Part shown: piece after piece, positions 8,559 through 13,786 of the stretch
How the letters are laid out: every line of letters begins with the position of its first letter
Numbering within the stretch: position 1 is the stretch's first letter
NCBI GenBank assembly: GCA_034437315.1
Contig: DAOTUC010000184.1
Location: forward strand, 1-15,663
Length of the DNA: 15,663 nucleotides
Origin: DSAR01 sp034437315
GTDB lineage: Bacteria > Chloroflexota > Anaerolineae > B4-G1
Reading direction: 5' to 3'
Notes under the pieces: model-generated
What the model was told of the DNA's origin: nothing
Databases searched by the model: none
Seen by the model: only the letters and a program-made list of their open reading frames with translations
Program-made: the position numbers and the translations under genes

Positions 8559-8587
8559 AAAAAAGCCCCGCGACGCATCCACGGGGC
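8559..8587 (-). terminator. Second intrinsic terminator (T2) in the flavin transporter leader
   Basis: On the minus strand GCCCCG (8587-8582) pairs with CGGGGC (8570-8565), extendable by one T-G pair around a nine-base loop, and is followed by six T (8564-8559). It lies about 24 bases after the first terminator and about 38 bases before the permease start. It has no clear partner in the aptamer, so it may act constitutively as a brake or back up the first terminator. Confidence 0.75.
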
Positions 8588-8610
8588 GGAGATGATCATC
8601 CACATTAAAC

Positions 8611-8644
8611 AAAAAAACCCCGAAGGCGCAAAACCTCCGGGGTT
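8611..8644 (-). terminator. First intrinsic terminator (T1), expression platform of the FMN riboswitch
   Basis: On the minus strand an 11-bp stem (AACCCCGGAGG, 8644-8634, with CCTTCGGGGTT, 8626-8616, one G-T wobble) closes a seven-base loop and runs into seven T (8617-8611). It sits 36 bases after the aptamer's closing stem. Its 3' arm contains the same nine bases, CCTTCGGGG, as the 5' strand at the base of the aptamer, so the two regions can compete for partners. Confidence 0.88.
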
Positions 8645-8680
8645 CGTTCGCTGTTTCGGCCGCTCACACGGCGTCTGGGT

Positions 8681-8822
8681 TACCTTCTTTCATCCGGACT
8701 TTAACCGTCGGCTCCGGCATCTCACCGGATCAGCCGCTGGGCGGCTCGCGGGCTCGGCATTGACCTCTCATTAGAGGCTGCCTTACCGCCGGTCGGGTAT
8801 TTCACCCTGCCCCGAAGGTATC
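8681..8822 (-). promoter_or_regulatory. FMN riboswitch aptamer (RFN element)
   Basis: The minus-strand RNA reads CCTTCGGGGCAGGGTGAAAT, then CCCGACCGGCGGTA, a variable hairpin (CCTCTAATGAGAGG), GAGCCCGCGAGC, GATCCGGTGAGATGCCGGAGCCGACGG in segments, and AGTCCGGATG...GAAGGTA. This is the conserved RFN core in the right order. Helix P1 is TACCTTC (8820-8814) with GAAGGTA (8687-8681), seven pairs. FMN binding is known to close P1 and, in terminator-type platforms, switch off the downstream genes. It lies between a consensus promoter and two terminators, ahead of the permease-lipoprotein-ATPase genes, so it should turn that operon off when FMN is plentiful. The stretch 8530-8907, without a protein gene, is fully explained by this element, its promoter and the terminators. 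Confidence 0.96.
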
Positions 8823-8845
8823 ACTGATTCAACTGCGCGTCTGGG

Positions 8846-8873
8846 ATTATACCGCCTCTCGTCGATCTGTCAA
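8846..8873 (-). promoter_or_regulatory. Consensus sigma-70 promoter of the riboswitch and flavin transporter operon
   Basis: On the minus strand a perfect -35 TTGACA (8873-8868) and a perfect -10 TATAAT (8851-8846) are separated by 16 bases. Transcription would start near 8839, about 17-20 bases before the aptamer. It begins only 34 bp after the kbl stop codon, so read-through from kbl would also enter the riboswitch. Confidence 0.88.
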
Positions 8874-8907
8874 GCAAGCGAATGGGCGAATCAGCGCGTG
8901 ATGTGGT

Positions 8908-10104
8908 TTAGATGACGTCCAGTTCCCGCGCCACTTTCTCGAAGGTCTCCAGCCCTTTGTCCAGATCTTCCTGGTTGTGGGCGGCGGTGTTCATCACGCG
9001 GATGCGCGCCTTCCCTTTCGGCACGGTGGGGAAACCCAGGGCCATGGCGAACACGCCGTACTCGAACAGTTTGGCGCTGAAGGCTTTGGCTAGCTTCACG
9101 TCGCCCAGCATGACCGGTACGATGGGGGTTTCGGTGTGCCCGGTGTCGATGCCCAGATCCTGGATGCCGGCCTTGAAATACTCGGCGTTGGCCCACAGTT
9201 TCTCCACCAGCTCGGGATGTCTCGCCACGTAATCGACGGCGGCCATGCAGGCGGCCGTATCAGCCGGCGTGAGGGCGCTGGAGAAGAGGTTGGGGCGCGC
9301 TTTCTGCTGGATGTAATCGACCACGACCTCCTTGCCGGCGATCACGCCGCCCATCACGCCGAAGGCCTTGGACAGGGTGCCGATCTCCACGTCGAACTGG
9401 CCCTCCAGGCCGAAGTGGGCCACGATGCCGCGCCCCTCGCCCAACACCCCCTCGCCGTGGGCGTCGTCGACCATGGTCATCACGTCGTACTTTGACGCGA
9501 CCTCGTACAACTCGTCCAGCGGCGCGACGTCGCCATCCATTGAGAAGACGCCGTCGGTGACCATCAGGCCGCGCCGGTAGTTGGGCAGGTGTTCCTTGAT
9601 CTGGGCCTCCAGGTCGGCGGCGTCGCAGTGCTCGTAGACGATGATCTTGGCTCCGCTCAAGCGCGCCCCGTCGATGATGGAGGCGTGGTTGAGCCGGTCG
9701 GAGAAGAGCACGTCTCGCTCGCCGGTCGCGCGGTCGCGCCCGACCAGCGGCGGAATCGCGGCCTGGTTGGCGCAGAAGCCGCTCTGCACCAGCAGCGCCG
9801 CCTCGACCTGCTTGAACGCGGCCAACCGCTCCTCACATTCGATGTGCAGGCGCTGGGTCCCGGCGATGGTGCGCACCGCCCCCGGCCCCACGCCCCACTC
9901 GTCGATCGCCTGTTTGGCCGCGGCTTTGATCTCGGGGTGATTGGCCAATCCCAGGTAGTTGTTGGTGCAGAAGTTGAGCACTTTCTCGCCATCCACCACC
10001 ATCCAGGCGTCGGCGGGTGAATCCATCGTGCGGATGTTGATGTATCGCTTTTCGGCCTTGGTGGCCTCAAGTTCCTCGCGCATGAAGTCTAATTTGTCGG
10101 TCAT
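8908..10104 (-). CDS. kbl: Glycine C-acetyltransferase / 2-amino-3-ketobutyrate CoA ligase
   Basis: This PLP-dependent alpha-oxoamine synthase cleaves 2-amino-3-ketobutyrate with CoA to glycine and acetyl-CoA. The 398 residues have the family's full length and active-site set: H140 in SDRLNHASIIDG stacks on the cofactor, D213 and H216 lie in MVDDAHGEG, and K246 in GTLSKAFG forms the Schiff base. The glycine-rich GVGPGAVRTIAGT segment is at about 71-83. ATG 10104 has AAGGAG six bases upstream. The same fold includes 8-amino-7-oxononanoate synthase (BioF). The presence of a threonine dehydrogenase gene upstream on the same strand supports the Kbl role, and no biotin genes are seen. A small four-helix-bundle gene and a heptamer repeat array lie between the two pathway genes; the array occupies the kbl leader. 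Confidence 0.92.
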   Translation of the reverse strand: MTDKLDFMREELEATKAEKRYINIRTMDSPADAWMVVDGEKVLNFCTNNYLGLANHPEIKAAAKQAIDEWGVGPGAVRTIAGTQRLHIECEERLAAFKQVEAALLVQSGFCANQAAIPPLVGRDRATGERDVLFSDRLNHASIIDGARLSGAKIIVYEHCDAADLEAQIKEHLPNYRRGLMVTDGVFSMDGDVAPLDELYEVASKYDVMTMVDDAHGEGVLGEGRGIVAHFGLEGQFDVEIGTLSKAFGVMGGVIAGKEVVVDYIQQKARPNLFSSALTPADTAACMAAVDYVARHPELVEKLWANAEYFKAGIQDLGIDTGHTETPIVPVMLGDVKLAKAFSAKLFEYGVFAMALGFPTVPKGKARIRVMNTAAHNQEDLDKGLETFEKVARELDVI

Positions 10105-10118
10105 TTGTTGCTCCTTTT

Positions 10119-10174
10119 ACGTCCTAAGTCCTACGTCCTATGTCCTATGTCCTGCGCCTTACGTCCTACGTCCG
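10119..10174. repeat. Heptamer tandem array, GTCCTAC word, between kbl and the four-helix-bundle gene
   Basis: Eight consecutive 7-bp units with consensus acgtcct are read without a phase break: acgtcct, aagtcct, acgtcct, atgtcct, atgtcct, gcgcctt, acgtcct, acgtccg. The array ends two bases before the kbl ribosome-binding site. The stop codon of the neighbouring four-helix-bundle gene (10166-10168) lies inside it. Confidence 0.9.
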
Positions 10175-10540
10175 TTTTCTTCCTTCGAGGTAGCGGATGA
10201 AGCCGCCGATGAGGCTTTTCACTTTCTTTGCCTGTTCGTAGATTTTGCGAAATTCTTCTGGGGTGATGTATGCCTGATCCAGGGCGATGTAGAGTTGGGA
10301 CTGGAGTTCTGTGGCGGAACGGCGGGCGTAGCCCAGGAAGCGAATGAACTCCCGGTCAGTTCGCGCGTCAAAGCCCTCGGCGATGTTCGACATCACGGAA
10401 ATGGCGGATCCCTGAATCTGTCCCCGCAGCCGGAAATCCCGGCCAAAATCCTCGCGTTTGGAAACCGTGTAAGTCGCCCGCGTCAAATCTCGCGCTGCCT
10501 GCCACGCCTGGATGTCCTCGAAACGCTTGATGCTCGCCAC
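10166..10540 (-). CDS. Four-helix bundle protein (23S rRNA intervening-sequence protein family)
   Basis: The 124-residue, highly helical protein has the family marks FEDIQAWQAARDLT near the N-terminus and GSAISVMSNIAEGF (about 44-57). R(E)FIRFLGYARRSATELQSQL (about 63-82) and a final KSLIGGFIRYLEG helix follow. Members were first found encoded in intervening sequences of 23S rRNA and occur as free-standing genes of unknown function; the fold is a pentameric four-helix bundle. The start is GTG 10540 with AGGAGG four bases upstream; there is no ATG alternative near. It sits inside the threonine-degradation operon between tdh and kbl, and is bracketed by heptamer repeat arrays of one word on both sides. 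Its stop codon is formed by a repeat unit. This suggests it arrived separately from the metabolic genes. No function can be given. Confidence 0.87.
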   Translation of the reverse strand: MASIKRFEDIQAWQAARDLTRATYTVSKREDFGRDFRLRGQIQGSAISVMSNIAEGFDARTDREFIRFLGYARRSATELQSQLYIALDQAYITPEEFRKIYEQAKKVKSLIGGFIRYLEGRKRT

Positions 10541-10555
10541 GATGCCTCCTTTCTG

Positions 10556-10646
10556 TCTATGTCTTAGGTCCTATGTCCTACGTCTCGCGTCCTACGTCCC
10601 ACGTCTCGCATCGGACTTCGGACGTAGGACGTTGGACTTCGGACAT
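10556..10646. repeat. Heptamer tandem array, GTCCTAC word with orientation switch, between the four-helix-bundle gene and tdh
   Basis: Thirteen 7-bp units fill nearly the whole spacer, from just past the ribosome-binding site of the four-helix-bundle gene to one base before the tdh stop codon. Units before 10611 read like cctacgt. Those from 10612 on read like cggacgt, the reverse complement of the word, with no break in the 7-bp phase. A 12-bp perfect inverted repeat results (10588-10599 with 10620-10631). Confidence 0.88.
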
Positions 10647-10647
10647 C

Positions 10648-11625
10648 CTACAACCGGCCCTCGGCGTGGCGCTGGCCCAGTTTCTCCAGCATATCCGCCG
10701 CCATCGCGGGCAGGTCGTAATCCGGTTCCCAGCCCCACTCCTCGCGGGCGGCGCTGTCGTCGATGGTGCGCGGCCATGAGTCGGCGATCTCCTGGCGAAA
10801 GTCGGGCTCGTACTCACAGACGAAATCGGGGATGTGCTTCTGAATCTCGGCGACCAATTCGGCCGGGCTGAAGCTGAAAGCAGCCAGGTTGAAATCGGAA
10901 TGGTGCTTTAGTTGCGCCAGGTCGGCCTCCATCAGATCGATCGTGGCCTTGATGCAATCCGGCATGTACATCATCGGCAGGACCGTGTCTTCTCGCAGGA
11001 AACAGGTGTAGCGTCCGTGTTTGAGCGCCTCGTAGAAGATCTCGACGGCGTAATCGGTGGTGCCGCCGCCGGGCAGGGTCTCGCTGCTGATGATGCCGGG
11101 GTAGCGCACGCCGCGCACGTCCAGCCCAAAGCGATGGAAATAATAGTCGCACAAGAGCTCTCCAGCCACCTTGGTGACACCATACATCGTCTTGGGTCGC
11201 AGAATCGTCTCCTGGGGCGTATTGTCGCGGGGGGTTTCTGGCCCGAAGGCGGCGATGGAACTGGGACAGAAAAGGCGCGCCATCTGTCGTTCGCGGGCCA
11301 ATTCCAACACGTTGTACAGGCCGTTGATGTTGACGTCCCAGGCTAACTGGGGTTTTTGCTCACCGGTGGCGGAGAGGATCGCCGCCATGTGGTATATGGT
11401 GTCGATGCCGTATCGATCCACCACCGACTCAATCGTCTCCCGGCGAGAGACGTCAATGAACGCGAAGGGCCCCGAGTCTCGCAGCTCGGGACCGGGTGCG
11501 GTCCGATGACCGGTCGCCACGACGTTGTCGCCGCCGTACCGGGCGCGGAGCGCCATGGTCAGCTCAGAACCGATCTGACCGCAGGCACCGGTGACGAGAA
11601 TTCTTTTTGTACCTATCTTTGACAC
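10648..11625 (-). CDS. tdh: L-threonine 3-dehydrogenase, short-chain dehydrogenase (GalE-like) type
   Basis: It oxidises L-threonine to 2-amino-3-ketobutyrate with NAD+, the substrate of the Kbl enzyme encoded downstream. The 325-residue protein starts with a Rossmann motif GACGQIGS (G13, G16, G19). It has the catalytic set S122/S123 in PSSIAAFG and Y148-K152 in TMYGVTKVAGE. RYPGIISSETLPGGGTTDYA and FLREDTVLPMMYMPDCI are diagnostic of this threonine-dehydrogenase branch rather than of UDP-glucose epimerases; this is the non-zinc type. The start is GTG 11625 with AGGAGG seven bases upstream. An upstream in-frame TTG at 11661 would add a stretch encoded by spacer repeats and is rejected. It is transcribed from a strong promoter at 11713-11741 divergently from cysS. 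The four-helix-bundle gene and kbl follow on the same strand. Confidence 0.9.
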   Translation of the reverse strand: MSKIGTKRILVTGACGQIGSELTMALRARYGGDNVVATGHRTAPGPELRDSGPFAFIDVSRRETIESVVDRYGIDTIYHMAAILSATGEQKPQLAWDVNINGLYNVLELARERQMARLFCPSSIAAFGPETPRDNTPQETILRPKTMYGVTKVAGELLCDYYFHRFGLDVRGVRYPGIISSETLPGGGTTDYAVEIFYEALKHGRYTCFLREDTVLPMMYMPDCIKATIDLMEADLAQLKHHSDFNLAAFSFSPAELVAEIQKHIPDFVCEYEPDFRQEIADSWPRTIDDSAAREEWGWEPDYDLPAMAADMLEKLGQRHAEGRL

Positions 11626-11645
11626 AAAATAGCCTCCTGTTTTTG

Positions 11646-11695
11646 AGTGTACAAGTAACAAGTTTCAAGTGGCAAGTTTGCAGGTGTGCAAGTGG
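11646..11695. repeat. Heptamer tandem array, CAAGT word, in the tdh leader
   Basis: Repeats of about 7 bp with consensus aagtnnc are seen: aagtaac, aagtttc, aagtggc, aagtttg at 11653-11680. A one-base phase slip and another caagtgg unit follow. The array lies between the tdh promoter and its ribosome-binding site, so it would be transcribed as 5' untranslated RNA. Confidence 0.8.
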
Positions 11696-11712
11696 ACACA
11701 AGCGCGCCAACG

Positions 11713-11741
11713 AGTATAACATATCTATGGGCTTTTTTCAA
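11713..11741 (-). promoter_or_regulatory. Sigma-70-type promoter for tdh
   Basis: On the minus strand -35 TTGAAA (11741-11736) and -10 TATACT (11718-11713) are 17 bases apart, and a TG one base before the -10 makes it an extended -10. Transcription would begin near 11706, giving a leader of about 80 bases that contains the CAAGT repeat array. Confidence 0.75.
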
Positions 11742-11752
11742 TCGTCACGTCA

Positions 11753-11761
11753 TGTTATAAT
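11753..11761 (+). promoter_or_regulatory. Extended -10 promoter element for cysS
   Basis: The plus strand carries TGTTATAAT, a consensus extended -10 box. Only a run of T lies at the -35 distance (11733-11738), overlapping the -35 of the divergent tdh promoter. Transcription would start near 11768, about 60 bases before the cysS start. Confidence 0.6.
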
Positions 11762-11774
11762 GGACCAGTAGGAT

Positions 11775-11809
11775 ATTCTCAACTCTCAATTCCCAACTCT
11801 CAATTCTTT
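11775..11809. repeat. Heptamer tandem array, ATTCTCA/ACTCTCA word, in the cysS leader
   Basis: Five 7-bp units follow one another: attctca, actctca, attccca, actctca, attcttt. The array lies between the putative cysS promoter and its ribosome-binding site, in the presumed 5' untranslated RNA. Confidence 0.8.
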
Positions 11810-11830
11810 CATACCAACCGGGAGGTCACG

Positions 11831-13258
11831 ATGGCTTTACAGGTATACAACACGTCGACCCGTCAATTGGAACCGTTCGAGACGCTGGAGGAGAACGTCG
11901 TCACGATGTACGTCTGCGGCCCCACCGTCTACGACAAGGCCCACATCGGCCACGCCATGTCCGCCATCACCTTCGACGTCATCCGGCGTTACCTGGAGCA
12001 TCGGAGCTATCGCGTCATCCACGTGATGAATTTCACCGATGTGGACGACAAGATCATCCAGCGCGCCAACGCCGCCGACGTCGACCCCCTGGACCTGGCA
12101 CAGCAGTACATCGTCGAGTGGTTCGAGCACGTGCAGGGCCTGAACCTGCTGCCCGCCCATCACGCGCCCCGGGTCAGCCACGTGATGGACCAGGTCATCG
12201 ACATGGTGCAGACGCTCATTGATGAGGGTTACGCCTACGTCGTCGAGGGGGACGTGTACTTCCGGGTGCGCGAGTTCGAGGATTACGGTGACTTCTCCGG
12301 TCACAGCCTGGACGAGGCGGTGTCCGGCAGCCGCGTGGCGGTGGATGCGCGCAAGGAATCCCCCCTCGATTTTGCTCTGTGGAAAGCGGCCAAACCCGGC
12401 GAGCCGGCCTGGGAAGCGCCCTGGGGCCAGGGCCGCCCCGGTTGGCACATCGAGTGCTCGGCTATGTCGCTCCATTACCTGGGCGAGCAGATCGACATCC
12501 ACGGCGGCGGGACCGACCTGATCTTCCCCCACCACCAGAACGAGATCGCCCAGTCGGAGACCTACACCGGCAAGAAGCCCTTCGCCCGCTACTGGCTGCA
12601 CAACGGCATGCTCCAATTGCGCGGCGAGAAGATGTCGAAATCGCTGGGCAACCTGGTCAGCATCGACCAGTTCCTGGCGGAGCACGAGGGAGACGTCCTG
12701 CGGCTAATCGTCATCTCTTCCCATTACAACAAACCGCTGGGATACGACGACGAGGTGGTCGCCAACGCTGAACAGGGGTTGGAACGGTTGCGCGGCGCGC
12801 TGCGCCCACCCCTCAGCGGACCAACAGACGCCCCGGCGGACGACACAGTGGTCGAAGCAATCGCCGCGCTCGCCGCCCAGGTCGAGACGGCCCGCGAACG
12901 TTTCCACACGGCGATGGAGGACAACTTCAACGCCGCCGAGGCGCTGGGCCACGTCTTCAATCTGGTGCGGGCGATCAACGCCGCCCGCGCCGCCGGCGTG
13001 CGCGGCGAGCCGTTCGTCCAGGCCCAGGCCGCCTTCCGCGAACTGACCCACGTGCTGGGGTTGGAACTCCGGGCCAACGCGGCGCATCAAGAAGAAGCGG
13101 AGGCCGCGCCCTTCATCCAGGCCCTCATCGAGGTGCGTGAAGACCTACGCAAAGAGAAACAATGGGCCCAGGCGGACAAGATCCGCGACCGCCTGGCCGA
13201 ACTGGGCGTGGCGCTGGAGGACAGGCCAGAGGGCGCCGAATGGCGCTGGGAGCGATAG
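11831..13258 (+). CDS. cysS: Cysteinyl-tRNA synthetase
   Basis: This class I aminoacyl-tRNA synthetase charges tRNA-Cys in the cytoplasm. The 475 residues have normal length. C29 in YVCGPTVYD is the first zinc ligand, and the HIGH box is AHIGHA at 37-42. The ECSAMS cysteine and FPHHQNE histidine region supply the other zinc ligands, and KMSKS is at 267-271. A DALR-type helical domain and a C-terminal region with KQWAQADKIRDRLAELGV end the protein, as is typical for bacterial CysRS. ATG 11831 has GGGAGG six bases upstream. It is divergent from tdh, with a leader made of heptamer repeats, and is followed by another repeat array and a toxin-antitoxin remnant, so it appears to be monocistronic. 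Confidence 0.98.
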   Translation: MALQVYNTSTRQLEPFETLEENVVTMYVCGPTVYDKAHIGHAMSAITFDVIRRYLEHRSYRVIHVMNFTDVDDKIIQRANAADVDPLDLAQQYIVEWFEHVQGLNLLPAHHAPRVSHVMDQVIDMVQTLIDEGYAYVVEGDVYFRVREFEDYGDFSGHSLDEAVSGSRVAVDARKESPLDFALWKAAKPGEPAWEAPWGQGRPGWHIECSAMSLHYLGEQIDIHGGGTDLIFPHHQNEIAQSETYTGKKPFARYWLHNGMLQLRGEKMSKSLGNLVSIDQFLAEHEGDVLRLIVISSHYNKPLGYDDEVVANAEQGLERLRGALRPPLSGPTDAPADDTVVEAIAALAAQVETARERFHTAMEDNFNAAEALGHVFNLVRAINAARAAGVRGEPFVQAQAAFRELTHVLGLELRANAAHQEEAEAAPFIQALIEVREDLRKEKQWAQADKIRDRLAELGVALEDRPEGAEWRWER

Positions 13259-13267
13259 CGCAAGTCC

Positions 13268-13331
13268 GCGAGTCAGCGAGTCAGCACGCGATAGGCGATA
13301 CGCGACGTGCGATACGCGATACGCGAGAGAC
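13268..13331. repeat. Tandem array, GATACGC word, between cysS and the DUF433 gene
   Basis: Two 8-bp units gcgagtca and a gcacgc unit lead into 7-bp units gataggc, gatacgc, gacgtgc, gatacgc, gatacgc and gagagac (13290-13331) without a phase break. The 16-base string cacgcgataggcgata (13285-13300) recurs exactly at 13745-13760, on the other side of the toxin-antitoxin remnant. Confidence 0.88.
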
Positions 13332-13345
13332 GAAAAGGAACGAAG

Positions 13346-13636
13346 ATGAAAACAGATTGGCGAGCATACATTCATTCCAATCCCGAGATCCTGACAGGCA
13401 AGCCGGTCGTCAAAGGGACGCGGCTGGCGGTTGATTTTATTCTGGGCCTATTTGCCAATGGCTGGACAGAGCAGGAGGTATTGGAAAGCTATCCAACCCT
13501 TACGCCTCAGGCGTTGCAAGCAGTCTTTGCATTTGCGGCTGAGTGTATGCGGAGGACGTCGTCTACTTTTTCCTTCGTTTTGAACCGGCGACGCCCAGGG
13601 AAGCAGGAGAACATTTGTTGCGACTGCTTGAAATAG
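13346..13636 (+). CDS. DUF433 antitoxin-like protein with altered C-terminus
   Basis: DUF433 proteins are small DNA-binding antitoxins, usually paired with a downstream DUF5615/Mut7-C PIN-like toxin. Residues 1 to about 69 match well: MKTDWRAYIHSNPEILTGKP, VVKGTRLAVDFILGLFANGW (the winged helix-turn-helix core), and SYPTLTPQALQAVFAFAAEC. After ECMR the reading frame continues with an unrelated basic tail (RTSSTFSFVLNRRRP...), while the adjacent frame encodes a recognisable toxin C-terminus. The last part is therefore an artefact of a deletion or frameshift. ATG 13346 has AAGGA upstream and matches the family's usual N-terminus; a more upstream in-frame ATG at 13307 lies in the repeat array and is rejected. 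It may still fold as a DNA-binding domain, but its partner is gone. Confidence 0.75.
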   Translation: MKTDWRAYIHSNPEILTGKPVVKGTRLAVDFILGLFANGWTEQEVLESYPTLTPQALQAVFAFAAECMRRTSSTFSFVLNRRRPGKQENICCDCLK

Positions 13637-13707
13637 AAGGATTGTCGCTCCACAAACAATTCACCGTGCTAGGGCGTAGCTGGATGCGTCAGCGACCACT
13701 ACCTTGA
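13552..13707 (+). pseudogene. Remnant of a DUF5615/Mut7-C PIN-like toxin, C-terminal part only
   Basis: In the frame one base off the DUF433 gene, 51 codons end at TGA 13705-13707. They read DVVYFFLRFEPATPREAGEH, then LLRLLEIEGLSLHKQFTVLG and end RQRPLP. This is the characteristic end of DUF5615-type toxins: a beta strand, the SPEEAG-like helix with LLRLL, the FTV strand and a final RxRPLP. The N-terminal two thirds with the PIN-like acidic active site are absent; the DUF433 coding sequence joins directly to it at about 13550. It has no start codon of its own. The assignment rests on recalled family sequences, not a search. Confidence 0.65.
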
Positions 13708-13744
13708 AGCAAACCGCATAACCTGAGGCAGAGCGCTTTCACGA

Positions 13745-13777
13745 CACGCGATAGGCGATATACGATACGCGAAATGG
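13745..13777. repeat. Heptamer array, GATACGC word, between the toxin remnant and the ATPase gene
   Basis: Units gataggc, gatatac, gatacgc and gaaatgg (13750-13777) are the same family as the array at 13268-13331, with 16 identical bases shared between them. The last unit runs into the ribosome-binding site of the ATPase gene. Confidence 0.85.
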
Positions 13778-13786
13778 AGGAGACGG

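Noticed and set aside
10119..10646. CRISPR array
   Set aside because: Repeats are 7 bp, contiguous and without spacers; no cas genes are seen.
11626..11661. Upstream TTG start for tdh
   Set aside because: The extra residues are encoded by the spacer and its ribosome site; GTG 11625 has AGGAGG at proper distance and gives the family's usual length.
11837..12685. Minus-strand frame of 282 codons opposite cysS
   Set aside because: It lies entirely within cysS, which has HIGH, KMSKS and zinc motifs in place; no family resemblance in the antisense product.
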